A stretch of DNA of 62,800 bases from Seonamhaeicola algicola (GCF_007997385.1 NZ_VOSC01000028.1:2484-65283), one strand, 5' to 3'; shown: positions 55,119-62,800, counted from the first letter of the stretch. Notes: generated by a model from the letters alone, not told the origin. Numbers and translations: made by a program.

Positions 55119-55491
55119 TATGCCAAGGCTTATTTTGTGCGTTAGCTATTTTGGCAGCAGCTAAAAGAAGTTGTTCAAAATTTTCTTGGTTTAAATCTTC
55201 TATGGTTTTTAATTGAACAGATCTTACTTGTTTTCGGTTACTATCATTTTTTAATACAGGAAAATCTTTTTCCAATAAAACACCATGTACAAAAGCAACA
55301 TCTACATAATTTTTACCTTTTAAAACATTTAGGTAAAGCATTGGTTTTTTATTAATATTATAAAACGGTATTTTATAACTGTATCGCTCTGTAACATAGG
55401 GTAAAGTTTTCAAAATAACACTTCTAACATATAGCATTATTGATTGAAAGGGTTCTTTTTGATTAAAAAAATAAGTATCAACAGGTTTCAA
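55111..55491 (-). CDS. DUF1801 domain protein
   Basis: 126 residues beginning at a TTG (MKPVDTYFFNQKEPFQSIML); no ATG fits the family start. RSVILKTLPYVTERYSYKIPFYNINKKPMLYL and VDVAFVHG with the C-terminal basic segment are the DUF1801 (YdhG-like) pattern. Function unknown. It is divergent from the CreD-locus operon, with the operator at 55563 in between. Confidence 0.8.
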   Translation of the reverse strand: MKPVDTYFFNQKEPFQSIMLYVRSVILKTLPYVTERYSYKIPFYNINKKPMLYLNVLKGKNYVDVAFVHGVLLEKDFPVLKNDSNRKQVRSVQLKTIEDLNQENFEQLLLAAAKIANAQNKPWHIT

Positions 55492-55562
55492 TTGTATTGT
55501 TTTAATGAGTTTAATTCAAACTTAACAAAAATTTATGATGCGCATATCAATTATATTTATTT

Positions 55563-55585
55563 ACTTTGTAATTCAAAGTACTTTA
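55563..55585 (+). promoter_or_regulatory. Palindromic operator before the CreD-locus membrane protein gene
   Basis: Half-sites TACTTTG (55562-55568) and CAAAGTA (55574-55580) surround TAATT, and AAAGTACTTT (55575-55584) is a second, overlapping palindrome. The block ends two bases before the ATG at 55588. A copy with one difference in 23 bases lies before creD at 56782. Confidence 0.75.
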
Positions 55586-55587
55586 CC

Positions 55588-56193
55588 ATGGATTCAAAAG
55601 ATTATTTAAAAGATATTGGTGAAATTAAAGATTTAATGAATAAATCTTCAAGGTTTATATCATTAAGCGGCTTATCTGGTGTTTTAGCCGGTATGTATGC
55701 ATTAATTGGTAGCGCCTTTGCATATTGGCTGGTAAACAATTATAGTAACGGTGTTTTAATTTTAAATGGTTGGGTGTTTAATTATTGTTTGCTAACACTT
55801 GCTTTAGTAGCTATTTTTAGTATAGTAACAGGTGTTTTATTAACCACCAAAAAAGCAAAAAAACAAAACGTTAGCACCTGGAATAGCACATCAAAACGAT
55901 TAGTTATAAACTTTTTAATACCATTAGTAACTGGTGGTCTTTATATTTTAATAATTTTAAGTCAAGGCAAATATGGACAAGCAGGCGCTTTAATGTTAAT
56001 ATTTTATGGTTTAGCACTTATCAATGCATCAAAATACAGTGTTGGAGATATTCAGTTTCTTGGTTATATACAAGTTATATTAGGCCTAATTGGGGCCATA
56101 AAACCCGGATATGGTTTTTGGCTCTGGAGCATAGGTTTTGGTATAATGCACATTATTTATGGTACTTGGATGCTTTTTAAATATGATAAATAG
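55588..56193 (+). CDS. Six-helix membrane protein of the CreD locus
   Basis: 201 residues from the ATG at 55588 (MDSKDYLKDIGEIKDLMNKSS); the frame is open further upstream, but the operator and promoter occupy that space. About six membrane helices follow a short charged start (SLSGLSGVLAGMYALIGSAFAYWL, LLTLALVAIFSIVTGVLL, FLIPLVTGGLYILIILS and others). Homologues are known beside HTH_34 regulators in Bacteroidota but have no assigned role. It is the first gene of an operon with a small membrane peptide and the regulator. Confidence 0.85.
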   Translation: MDSKDYLKDIGEIKDLMNKSSRFISLSGLSGVLAGMYALIGSAFAYWLVNNYSNGVLILNGWVFNYCLLTLALVAIFSIVTGVLLTTKKAKKQNVSTWNSTSKRLVINFLIPLVTGGLYILIILSQGKYGQAGALMLIFYGLALINASKYSVGDIQFLGYIQVILGLIGAIKPGYGFWLWSIGFGIMHIIYGTWMLFKYDK

Positions 56194-56198
56194 ACATA

Positions 56199-56411
56199 AT
56201 GGAAACTGCATTCTACATATTTTATATTTTCGGTAGTCAATTTGTGTTGTTTTTTCCACCAACCTTATTATCTTATTTTTCTTTAAAGATTATAAAGCTA
56301 TATAAAATTCCTTTGAAGTTTAATGTTCTAGCAATAGTACCTACACTTGTTCTTTCATCTTTTTTAGAAGCAAGAATTACATATTATTTGATTAATTTTT
56401 TACTGTTTTAA
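56199..56411 (+). CDS. 70-residue two-helix membrane peptide
   Basis: METAFYIFYIFGSQFVLFFP starts a very hydrophobic protein with two membrane segments and a basic loop (KIIKLYKIPLKF). It begins five bases after the preceding stop codon and precedes the regulator gene by 57 bases. I do not recognise a family; its position and in-operon spacing support it as a real gene. Confidence 0.6.
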   Translation: METAFYIFYIFGSQFVLFFPPTLLSYFSLKIIKLYKIPLKFNVLAIVPTLVLSSFLEARITYYLINFLLF

Positions 56412-56468
56412 TATTATTTTATTTTTCAAATTCAAAAACAATTAATTCTTGTATACACAGGAAATAAT

Positions 56469-56765
56469 ATGAGTATAATTAATAACATAAATAAACTATT
56501 TGATCATAGAATAAGGCTAGGTATTATGTCTATTTTAATGGTAAATGATTATGCCGATTTTAACATGCTTAAGGAGCTTTTAGGCGCTACCGATGGTAAT
56601 TTAGCTAGCCACACAAAAGCCTTAGAAAAAGCTGAATATATAAAGATTGAAAAACAATTTATTGGCCGTAAACCCAATACACGCTATGCCACCACTGCCC
56701 TTGGTAAAACTGCTTTTAAAAAGCATATTGAAGCACTTGAAAAATTAATTAAAAATAAAACCTAA
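56469..56765 (+). CDS. Winged-helix transcriptional regulator, HTH_34 type
   Basis: 98 residues. The winged helix reads HRIRLGIMSILMVNDYADFNMLKELLGATDGNLASHTKALEKAEYIKIEKQFIGRKPNTRYATTALG in outline, the HTH_34 (MarR/ArsR-like) fold with the recognition helix around GNLASHTKALEKA. Such regulators are often next to creD. It is most likely the protein that binds the two palindromes at 55563 and 56782 and so represses its own operon and creD; this is inference. Confidence 0.9.
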   Translation: MSIINNINKLFDHRIRLGIMSILMVNDYADFNMLKELLGATDGNLASHTKALEKAEYIKIEKQFIGRKPNTRYATTALGKTAFKKHIEALEKLIKNKT

Positions 56766-56781
56766 AATTTTTTACAAATAC

Positions 56782-56804
56782 ACTTTGAAATTCAAAGTAC
56801 TTTA
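56782..56804 (+). promoter_or_regulatory. Palindromic operator before creD
   Basis: ACTTTGAA (56782-56789) and TTCAAAGT (56791-56798) form a perfect inverted repeat around one base, and AAAGTACTTT (56794-56803) overlaps it. It differs at one of 23 positions from the block at 55563. It ends 11 bases before the creD ATG. Confidence 0.75.
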
Positions 56805-56815
56805 AAACAAATAAT

Positions 56816-58186
56816 ATGAATACATCAAAACAAGACCCGCAAAACAACAAATTTGTGTATTGGCTTAAAACATCAATTACTGCCCGCATGCTAATGATTG
56901 GCTTTTTAACACTATCATTATTGATTCCGCTTTCTTTTATTCAAAACTTAATACAAGAACGATCGCACAGGCAAAGTGAAGCTTTAACCGAAATAAACAA
57001 CCAATGGGGAAAAGAAATTTTAATGTATGGTCCTATTTTAAAAATACCTTATAAGGTTTATAAAGAAAAATTAATTACTGATAAGAACACAAAACAAACG
57101 TATACAGAAACATATAGCGAAACTAAAATAGCCTACTTTTTTCCTGAGAATTTAAATGTAAATACTGTTATAAACCCTGAACAAAAAAAACGAGGCATTT
57201 ACGCTACAGCCGTATACAATTCTAACCTAAAAATTGATGGAAACTTTACAAAACCAGATTTTTATGAAATGGGTATTGAATACAACAATATTTTATGGAA
57301 TAAAGCTAAACTAATTATAAAAACATCAAACGTTAAAGGCATAAATACCGCAAATTTAAAGGTAAATAATACACCACAAAGTTTAACATCTAAATACAAT
57401 GCTAAAAAAAATTATGGTACTAATATTTACAACTTACATAGCTTAGAAACCAAAAATATAGTTGTAAAAAATACAAATCCGCTAAATTTTACTTTAGAAT
57501 TTAACATTAAGGGAAGTGAAAAAATTAGTTTTGTTCCTGTTGGAAAAACTACACAGGCAAACATAAAATCTAATTGGAAAGATGCTAGTTTTTTTGGTGA
57601 ATTTTTACCCTATAATAATGATAAAATTACTAATAATGGTTTTAATGCAAAATGGAAAATTTTAGATATTAACCGACCATTTTCACAACATCACTTTAAC
57701 AATTTGCCTCAATTAAATGATTTTGCATTTGGTGTAAACTTTATAATTCCGGTTGATGAATACCAAAAGAGTGAGCGTTCATCAAAATACGGTTTTTTAG
57801 TAATAAGTTTAACGTTTTTAATTTTCTTTTTAATACAATCTTTAAGTAAAATACATATTCATCCGTTTCAATACTTAATGATTGGGTTGGCATTAACTAT
57901 GTTTTATACATTGCTTGTATCAATATCTGAACACAGTAACTTTTTAAAAGCCTATGTAATTGCTGCCGCATCTGTAATACTACTTATTACGTTATACTCT
58001 AAAACAATACTAAAAAAAGTAAAATTTCCTGTATTTATAGGCGCATCTTTAACTGCTTTATACACCTTTATTTATGTGATTATACAGTTAGAAAATTACG
58101 CGCTGTTAGTTGGTAGTATTGGCCTGTTTGTAATATTAGCTATAGTAATGTTTGCATCTAGAAAAATAGATTGGAGCAACGGATAA
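56816..58186 (+). CDS. creD: Inner membrane protein CreD
   Basis: 456 residues. An N-terminal membrane helix (MLMIGFLTLSLLIPLSFIQNLI) with the family block ERSHRQSEALTEINNQWG is followed by a periplasmic domain and six or so C-terminal helices including KIHIHPFQYLMIGLALTMFY and LLVSISEHSNF. CreD is linked to envelope stress and beta-lactam response in enterobacteria through CreBC; in Bacteroidota it is usually controlled by a HTH_34 regulator instead. Here the regulator is directly upstream. Confidence 0.93.
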   Translation: MNTSKQDPQNNKFVYWLKTSITARMLMIGFLTLSLLIPLSFIQNLIQERSHRQSEALTEINNQWGKEILMYGPILKIPYKVYKEKLITDKNTKQTYTETYSETKIAYFFPENLNVNTVINPEQKKRGIYATAVYNSNLKIDGNFTKPDFYEMGIEYNNILWNKAKLIIKTSNVKGINTANLKVNNTPQSLTSKYNAKKNYGTNIYNLHSLETKNIVVKNTNPLNFTLEFNIKGSEKISFVPVGKTTQANIKSNWKDASFFGEFLPYNNDKITNNGFNAKWKILDINRPFSQHHFNNLPQLNDFAFGVNFIIPVDEYQKSERSSKYGFLVISLTFLIFFLIQSLSKIHIHPFQYLMIGLALTMFYTLLVSISEHSNFLKAYVIAAASVILLITLYSKTILKKVKFPVFIGASLTALYTFIYVIIQLENYALLVGSIGLFVILAIVMFASRKIDWSNG

Positions 58187-58212
58187 TTTTATAACCTTTT
58201 TAAGCTTAAAAA

Positions 58213-58602
58213 ATGTATTTAAAACAAACCTATATTATATTTACTTTACTACTGTTTATTACCGAAGTTGTTATAGCTTGCTTTGTAAAAACAAGTTTTA
58301 TAAGACATACTTTTGGTGATTACCTTGTTGTTATTTTATTATACTGCTTTATAAAATGTTTTATTACTAAACACAACAACACCATTGCTTTGTGTGTACT
58401 AGCGTTTTCGTTTTTTGTTGAATTACTTCAATTAATACGTATTGTAGATATTTTTAAAATTAAAAGTAATATTGTGAAAATTATTATAGGAACTACTTTT
58501 GAAGTATCAGATTTAATTGCATATACTTTAGGTATTTGTACTGTTTTAATTTTTGAAAACAGAAACGTTATTTGGAACAAATTTTGCAATATTAATTACT
58601 AG
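58213..58602 (+). CDS. DUF2809 membrane protein
   Basis: 129 residues with four membrane helices. RHTFGDYLVVILLYCFIKCF, FSFFVELLQLI and GTTFEVSDLIAYTLGI are the DUF2809 signature. It follows creD after 26 bases and is probably cotranscribed with it. Function unknown. Confidence 0.85.
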   Translation: MYLKQTYIIFTLLLFITEVVIACFVKTSFIRHTFGDYLVVILLYCFIKCFITKHNNTIALCVLAFSFFVELLQLIRIVDIFKIKSNIVKIIIGTTFEVSDLIAYTLGICTVLIFENRNVIWNKFCNINY

Positions 58603-58631
58603 TAGCGTTTTACCTATTACAAAAGTTTTGG

Positions 58632-58639
58632 TACATTTG
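58632..58639 (+). promoter_or_regulatory. Predicted -7 element before the Flavo-1-like RNA
   Basis: TACATTTG; the expected start point near 58645 is exactly where the first stem of the RNA begins. Confidence 0.6.
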
Positions 58640-58641
58640 CT

Positions 58642-58724
58642 GCCCGCGTTAAGGATTGAAACGGCATCCTTTTGCTTTTTGGCAAAAGATATAGTGGAAA
58701 GCCTGACCCGATAGGGTAACGCCC
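58642..58724 (+). ncRNA. Structured RNA resembling the Flavo-1 motif
   Basis: A closing stem GCGTTA (58646-58651) with TAACGC (58717-58722) encloses GGAT/ATCC, a 7-bp hairpin CTTTTGC (58669-58675) with GCAAAAG (58682-58688), and CCC-GATA-GGG. The conserved words AAGGATTGAAACGG and GTGGAAAGCC are those I recall from the Flavo-1 RNA of Flavobacteriia. The assignment is from memory and needs a covariance-model check. It ends 23 bases before tmRNA. Confidence 0.6.
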
Positions 58725-58747
58725 TTAATGAAAATTTACTATTTAAT

Positions 58748-59140
58748 GGGGTCGACTGGTTTTGACAGCGAGATTAATTAAACGGTAAGCACGTGGTGTA
58801 AGGACTTTGATACACCTTAAAGGCTAAGTCAAACTTTAAACGGCGAAAATAATTACGCTTTAGCTGCTTAATAACTGAATTATAGTAAGTTCAAGCCTAG
58901 GCGCACAAGGTGCGCAAGCTAAATGTCTCCGGAAAGCCTTGGTTTATGGCGTTCTTTTTTGAGGCATCGTAAAAATAAACTAAGGTGTTATTTTGCTTTG
59001 ATGTAACACCAAGATTTAAAAGCTAAGTTTTAAGTAGGTTGTTTTTTGCCAGCTTATTACCTAAAATTAAGTTAAAACTAAACGTGTAGAAAGCCCTTTG
59101 GTTACTTGTTTGGACCCGAGTTCGAATCTCGGCGACTCCA
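58748..59140 (+). ncRNA. ssrA: Transfer-messenger RNA (tmRNA)
   Basis: 393 bases. The tRNA-like ends GGGGTCG and CGACTCC pair, with T arm GAGTTCGAATCTC close to the 3' end. The tag frame at 58842-58871 reads GENNYALAA followed by TAA. tmRNA rescues stalled ribosomes and marks the product for proteolysis. CCA is not encoded. No TAnnTTTG is visible in the 23 bases before it, so it may be transcribed together with the preceding RNA. Confidence 0.97.
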
Positions 59141-59144
59141 CATA

Positions 59145-59180
59145 AAAAAGAGAACAACTTTTATAGTTGTTCTCTTTTTT
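59145..59180 (+). terminator. Intrinsic terminator of ssrA
   Basis: AGAGAACAACT (59150-59160) pairs perfectly with AGTTGTTCTCT (59165-59175), with A residues before and a long T run after. It begins a few bases after the tmRNA 3' end. Confidence 0.9.
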
Positions 59181-59275
59181 TTTAAAATATAAAATTTAAA
59201 TTTTTAAAATTAACATTTGTTAATATCCGTTAAAAATATAGGGAAAAACCCTTAAGATTAATTACGCTTTGGTTG

Positions 59276-59283
59276 TACTTTTG
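59276..59283 (+). promoter_or_regulatory. Orphan -7-like element
   Basis: TACTTTTG fits TAnnTTTG on the plus strand but no plus-strand gene follows. Upstream lies AGGG-AAAAA-CCCT (near 59240-59252), a short inverted repeat that could be a regulator site. A transcript starting here would run into the hairpin at 59322-59347. Confidence 0.35.
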
Positions 59284-59309
59284 TAGAGCTATTAATTATT
59301 ATCATAAGG

Positions 59310-59347
59310 GCAAAAAAATAGGCTCTAAACATTGAGAGGTTTAGAGC
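59310..59347 (-). terminator. Intrinsic terminator of the response regulator gene
   Basis: GCTCTAAAC (59322-59330) pairs perfectly with GTTTAGAGC (59339-59347). On the minus strand the stem is followed by a TATTTTTTT run. It lies about 20 bases after the stop codon of the response regulator gene. Confidence 0.75.
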
Positions 59348-59367
59348 TTACTTTTGCTCTGTTTTTT

Positions 59368-60045
59368 TTAAATAAAGCCTTCTTCTTCGGCTACTTTAAA
59401 CAACACTCTATCGCTTTTACCGTCTACTCTAAATTTTTCTTTTAATATGCGTTTTCTGCGCTCTATAGCTGCCATTGATAGGTTTAAAATTTCTGGCAAC
59501 TCGTTCATTCTGGCACCTTTTGAGAGTTCTAAAAGCATTACTCTATCTGTGGTATCAAGCACTATATCATTGGTTGTTTTTTTTCGTAAAAACTTTAATA
59601 CAGTTTTACAATAATATGGTGGATCTTGTATAACTGTTTCAATGGCTTGGGTTAAAATTTCAGGAGTTAAATCGGTTTTTATTAAAAAGCCATCTGGATT
59701 AATATTTTTTAATATACTATTAAGCCTTGTGTTTTTTGTATATGTTGTAGCAACTATAATTTTTGCATTTGGTATTTTACTGCGTATTATAATACCTAAA
59801 TCTTCACCTGATACTATTTTACCGTCTGTTGATGGTGGTACGCTAATATCTAAAAACACCAAGCTAGCATTACTACATTTTTCTAGTTGAAGTATTTTAG
59901 TATTTGCTTCGTCACAATTATTAGCAGACTCAGTATTAAAACTGTAGTTTTCATTAGTTTTTTCTAAGTATTTTATGGCGCTATGATAGGCTTTTACTAT
60001 TAAAGGATGATCATCTATTATTAAAACATTTAACGTTTTTGCCAT
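59368..60045 (-). CDS. Response regulator, NarL/LuxR type
   Basis: 225 residues. The receiver has DD at residues 11-12, the phosphoacceptor D66 in LVFLDIS, TT in IIVATTYT and the lysine in GFLIKTDL. The C-terminal LuxR-type helix-turn-helix is RVMLLELSKGARMNELPEILNLSMAAIERRKRILKEKF in outline. It follows the histidine kinase gene after nine bases and is its likely partner. Confidence 0.92.
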   Translation of the reverse strand: MAKTLNVLIIDDHPLIVKAYHSAIKYLEKTNENYSFNTESANNCDEANTKILQLEKCSNASLVFLDISVPPSTDGKIVSGEDLGIIIRSKIPNAKIIVATTYTKNTRLNSILKNINPDGFLIKTDLTPEILTQAIETVIQDPPYYCKTVLKFLRKKTTNDIVLDTTDRVMLLELSKGARMNELPEILNLSMAAIERRKRILKEKFRVDGKSDRVLFKVAEEEGFI

Positions 60046-60054
60046 AACTATAAA

Positions 60055-62097
60055 TTATATTGAAACTGTAACTTGTATGGTTGTGCCTTTACCTAATTTA
60101 GACTTTACGTAAAAAGTACCGTTTAGTTTTTGAATTCTTGCTTCCATGTTTTTAAGCCCTATGCCTTGTTTGGTTTTTGTTGTATTAAAGCCTTTTCCAT
60201 CATCATTAATACTTAAGCTTAAAACTTTAGAGGCTTCTCTAAAAGTAAGAAAAATATTGTTAGCAGATGAATGTTTTACCACATTTAACAAGGCTTCTTG
60301 CACTACCCTATAAAGTGTTATTTTTAGTTTATCTGGAATATCGCTCCAGGTAATTGTATCATCAAAATGAATTGAATAATTAAATCCGTGCGCTTTACTT
60401 TGGTTGGCTATATAGTCTTCTATTATAGATGTAAAATCTTTACTAGATTTTAAAATATTATTTTGAAGCGCATGCGAAATACCTCTAATTTCCTTTTCTA
60501 TTTCATGAAGTTCATTTAAATAAAACTTATAATCATTTTCATCTTCTTCATCGCCTTTAAGGTTTAAAAACCCCATACCTACTCTAGCACCAAACAATTT
60601 ACCTAAAATACCATCATGTAATTCTTTTGAAATTCTATGGCGCTCTTGCGCTCTTACTTCTTCTAAATTTGACTGTTGTTTTAAAAGCAAATCATAAATT
60701 TCTTGATTTACTTTTTCCTGATTCTTATCAAAAATCAATTCTTTGTTTTTTAAGCGCTGTTGCCTTATAAAATAAAGCATTATTAATAAAATAATTGCTA
60801 TAGCAGAAAAAACAGTTATTAATATGTTTTGCTTTGTTAACCGCTTGTTTGTTTTTATATATGTATCAGTTTCAAAGGCTATACGGTTAAACTTATTTCT
60901 TATGCTACGTTCTGCTGCCTGTAAACTATCATTCAACTGAATATAGGTTTCTAAATAATTTGTGCTTTTAGTTGTATCTAATTTTGATAGCAGTTTTAAC
61001 GCCTTTAATCTATCTTCATTATCATAAATTTCTACTGCTAGTTTTTCAGCTTCTGTAGCAAACTTAATAGCCTTTAGTGTATCTGTTTTATAAGAATAGT
61101 ATTCGGCTAAATGAATTTTACTTAACACTATACCCGAAATTCTATTAACACTTTCTCTAATTTTTAATGCTTTTAACAAATTAGTTTCAACACCAATTGT
61201 ATCTTTATTTAACAACTTTGTATAATATAAATTATTTAAAATTCTAGCATATCTAACAGGGTCATTTTTAAGTAATAAACTATCATTTAAAGCTTTATTG
61301 TAATTAGTTATAGCTTCATTATAATTACCCATAGCTCTATAAACATTCCCCATATTATTAAAACTGGTAATTTTATAAAATTGCTTTTTATCTGACTTTT
61401 CTAAATACACTAAAGCTTTATTGTGGTACATTAACGATTTATCAAACTCTTTGAGTTTATAAAAAATAACACCTAATAAATTATAGCTAACATATAATGA
61501 CGTGTTTTTATTTTCTTTTTCAAACACTTTAATAGCATCAAATATTAGCTTTTCACAACCTGTAAAATCTCTAATATTATTTTTAATAACAGCCATAGAA
61601 TATAAAACTCTTGCTGCTTTATAATCATTATTTGAAGCTTCAAAAAATTTTTTAGCTAAATTGAATGCATAAAAAGCACTGTCTAGTTGTTCTTTTGACA
61701 GATAATAATTACCATTAGCACAGTGATATTCAGCTATACCAAATGAATCTTTTATTTTTTTTGATAATTGTAATCTTTCAGAATTTACCTGTTTAAAAAA
61801 AGCTGAGTCTTTTAACTTATAGGCTCTATAAACTATAGTATCTAAATATTTATTTTTGAGTTCATTATTTTTTTTAAAACCTAAAAGCTTATGTGCTTTT
61901 TTAAGATGCAATAATTTTTGATTATACCTTTTTGAAGCATCTTTTGATGAAGCTATATACACTGAAACACTATCTGTTTTTAATACAGAATTGCCAAATG
62001 GTGACTTTTCTTTTTTACAACTAAAAACCGTTAGTAGCAAAAAAAATAAAAAGCACACTTGTAAGCCAATATTAAACTTATAATGATCCAACAACAA
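60055..62097 (-). CDS. TPR-containing sensor histidine kinase, HisKA_3 type
   Basis: About 680 residues; the start is uncertain because the first in-frame codons are TTG TTG (62097 and 62094). The N-terminus has a lipoprotein-like signal (FLFFLLLTVFSCKK). Several TPR units follow (YNLLGVIFYKLKEFDKSLMY, NNMGNVYRAMGNYNEAITNY). A membrane helix lies near 424-443. The cytosolic kinase part has H494 in RHRISKELHDGILG, EALLNVVKHSSANN, DDGKGF and GIGLKNMEARI. It would sense a periplasmic cue through the TPR region and phosphorylate the adjacent regulator. Confidence 0.92.
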   Translation of the reverse strand: MLLDHYKFNIGLQVCFLFFLLLTVFSCKKEKSPFGNSVLKTDSVSVYIASSKDASKRYNQKLLHLKKAHKLLGFKKNNELKNKYLDTIVYRAYKLKDSAFFKQVNSERLQLSKKIKDSFGIAEYHCANGNYYLSKEQLDSAFYAFNLAKKFFEASNNDYKAARVLYSMAVIKNNIRDFTGCEKLIFDAIKVFEKENKNTSLYVSYNLLGVIFYKLKEFDKSLMYHNKALVYLEKSDKKQFYKITSFNNMGNVYRAMGNYNEAITNYNKALNDSLLLKNDPVRYARILNNLYYTKLLNKDTIGVETNLLKALKIRESVNRISGIVLSKIHLAEYYSYKTDTLKAIKFATEAEKLAVEIYDNEDRLKALKLLSKLDTTKSTNYLETYIQLNDSLQAAERSIRNKFNRIAFETDTYIKTNKRLTKQNILITVFSAIAIILLIMLYFIRQQRLKNKELIFDKNQEKVNQEIYDLLLKQQSNLEEVRAQERHRISKELHDGILGKLFGARVGMGFLNLKGDEEDENDYKFYLNELHEIEKEIRGISHALQNNILKSSKDFTSIIEDYIANQSKAHGFNYSIHFDDTITWSDIPDKLKITLYRVVQEALLNVVKHSSANNIFLTFREASKVLSLSINDDGKGFNTTKTKQGIGLKNMEARIQKLNGTFYVKSKLGKGTTIQVTVSI

Positions 62098-62140
62098 CTG
62101 TTTTAAAGTGAAAAAAATTAAAATTTACAAAAGAGCATTG

Positions 62141-62800
62141 CTATTCAACACATTTTAGTTTGTCTATAAAAAACTCTTTATAATCTATATTAATAATTTC
62201 TTTTGAACCTTTGGTGCCTTTTAAAGTAATAGATTTTATAGGAGAGTTTTTAAGCGTTTCTACATAATTATTAGCTAGTTTTCCTTTAAACTCAAAACCA
62301 CTGCAACTGGTTCCGTAAGTATGATATAATATAACAGAAGTTCCATTTTCTAAGCTAATTTTAACGTACGTATTTTTATTAGAAAACCCACTAACGCAGC
62401 CTATATTAATATTTGAAGTTAGAAATAAGTCAATCCTTTTACCTTTTTTGTATAGCTCAGCTTTTAAACCATCATCAATTTTGTATGCTTTAGTCATTAT
62501 AACTTTTTCTTGATAAAGGTTATCAAACTCATTCATAACATAATGACAAGTGCTTCTATATTTCTGACGTTCTAATGCTTTTATGTTTATTTTTTTACTA
62601 TTATTTCTTTCTTCAGCTTCATCTTTAGCAATAGCCTCTAAACGTTTTTTTTCTCTTAAAGCTTCTGCCTTTTTTATAGCCTTTTCTCTTACTAAAGCTT
62701 GTTTTTTTCGTTCAAACTCTTTTATTCTTGCTATAGAATCTAAACTGCGTTGTGCTTTTAGATTTTCTACGCGTTTTCTTGCAGTTTCTTCTTCTAATGC
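62141..62800 (-). CDS. Coiled-coil protein, N-terminus beyond window
   Basis: The frame is open from the stop at 62141 to the right edge, 219 codons, and the ATG at 62536 is internal. The visible N-terminal half is a highly charged helix (ALEEETARKRVENLKAQRSL, REKAIKKAEALREKKRLEA), the rest a beta-rich domain with LKAELYKKGKRIDLF and KISLENGTSVILYHTYG. I do not recognise the C-terminal domain. It lies 43 bases upstream of the histidine kinase gene on the same strand and may be part of the same operon. Confidence 0.75.
   Translation of the reverse strand, partial: ALEEETARKRVENLKAQRSLDSIARIKEFERKKQALVREKAIKKAEALREKKRLEAIAKDEAEERNNSKKINIKALERQKYRSTCHYVMNEFDNLYQEKVIMTKAYKIDDGLKAELYKKGKRIDLFLTSNINIGCVSGFSNKNTYVKISLENGTSVILYHTYGTSCSGFEFKGKLANNYVETLKNSPIKSITLKGTKGSKEIINIDYKEFFIDKLKCVE

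Noticed and set aside
1-62800. CRISPR arrays, insertion sequences and restriction-modification genes
   Set aside because: No regularly spaced direct repeats, transposase, Cas or methylase-endonuclease pairs were seen; the one methyltransferase is a small-molecule type.

Overview
The window is low-GC chromosomal DNA of a Bacteroidota bacterium, most probably a member of the Flavobacteriaceae; I cannot name the genus from sequence alone. Signs are the promoter element TAnnTTTG in front of many genes, almost no Shine-Dalgarno sequences except a strong one before rpsU, a tmRNA tag reading GENNYALAA, an RNA element resembling Flavo-1, a DUF11/thrombospondin type 3 surface protein, and many Bacteroidota families (DUF3467, DUF2851, DUF1343/NamZ, HTH_34 with CreD). 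I see no insertion sequence, prophage, integron or CRISPR array.

Layout. 1-2226 holds the 5' part of a large secreted surface protein that runs off the left edge. 2706-5157 carries prfC, a small iron-sulfur protein and a DUF3467 protein. 5295-18580 is a long minus-strand information-processing block. Read in transcription order it is tRNA-Thr, tRNA-Tyr, tRNA-Gly, tRNA-Thr, tuf, tRNA-Trp, secE, nusG, rplK, rplA, rplJ, rplL, rpoB, rpoC, the same order as the thrU-tyrU-glyT-thrT-tufB and secE-rpoC clusters of E. coli. Upstream lie hpf, xerC and rpsU. 20239-27905 is a mixed housekeeping stretch: acyl-CoA dehydrogenase, a helix-hairpin-helix protein, a sodium:alanine symporter, a K+ channel, PspC, DUF2851, DUF2721 and DUF2200.

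28018-42770 has a 1289-residue multi-PAS hybrid histidine kinase, a Lol-type ABC permease back to back with a NamZ-like muramidase, a membrane fatty acid hydroxylase, a methyltransferase, and a pair made of a plugless outer-membrane barrel and a 1009-residue TPR protein. ftsE follows. 43718-50970 is a cell-surface polysaccharide locus: three glycosyltransferases, a phosphoethanolamine-transferase-like sulfatase-fold enzyme and two tandem, diverged Wzx-type flippases. Four of these genes form a tightly coupled minus-strand operon. typA and kdsA follow; kdsA also serves lipopolysaccharide synthesis.

55563-58602 is a small regulon: a membrane protein, a 70-residue membrane peptide, an HTH_34 regulator, CreD and a DUF2809 protein. 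Two nearly identical palindromic operators lie before its first gene and before creD. 58642-59140 carries a Flavo-1-like RNA directly upstream of tmRNA (ssrA). The right end has a NarL-type response regulator, its TPR histidine kinase, and a coiled-coil protein cut by the right edge.

The most rewarding places are the repeated CreD-locus operator, the Flavo-1-like/ssrA tandem, the paired hairpins between rplL and rpoB, the rpsU leader, the barrel/TPR pair, and several word-like intergenic repeats.
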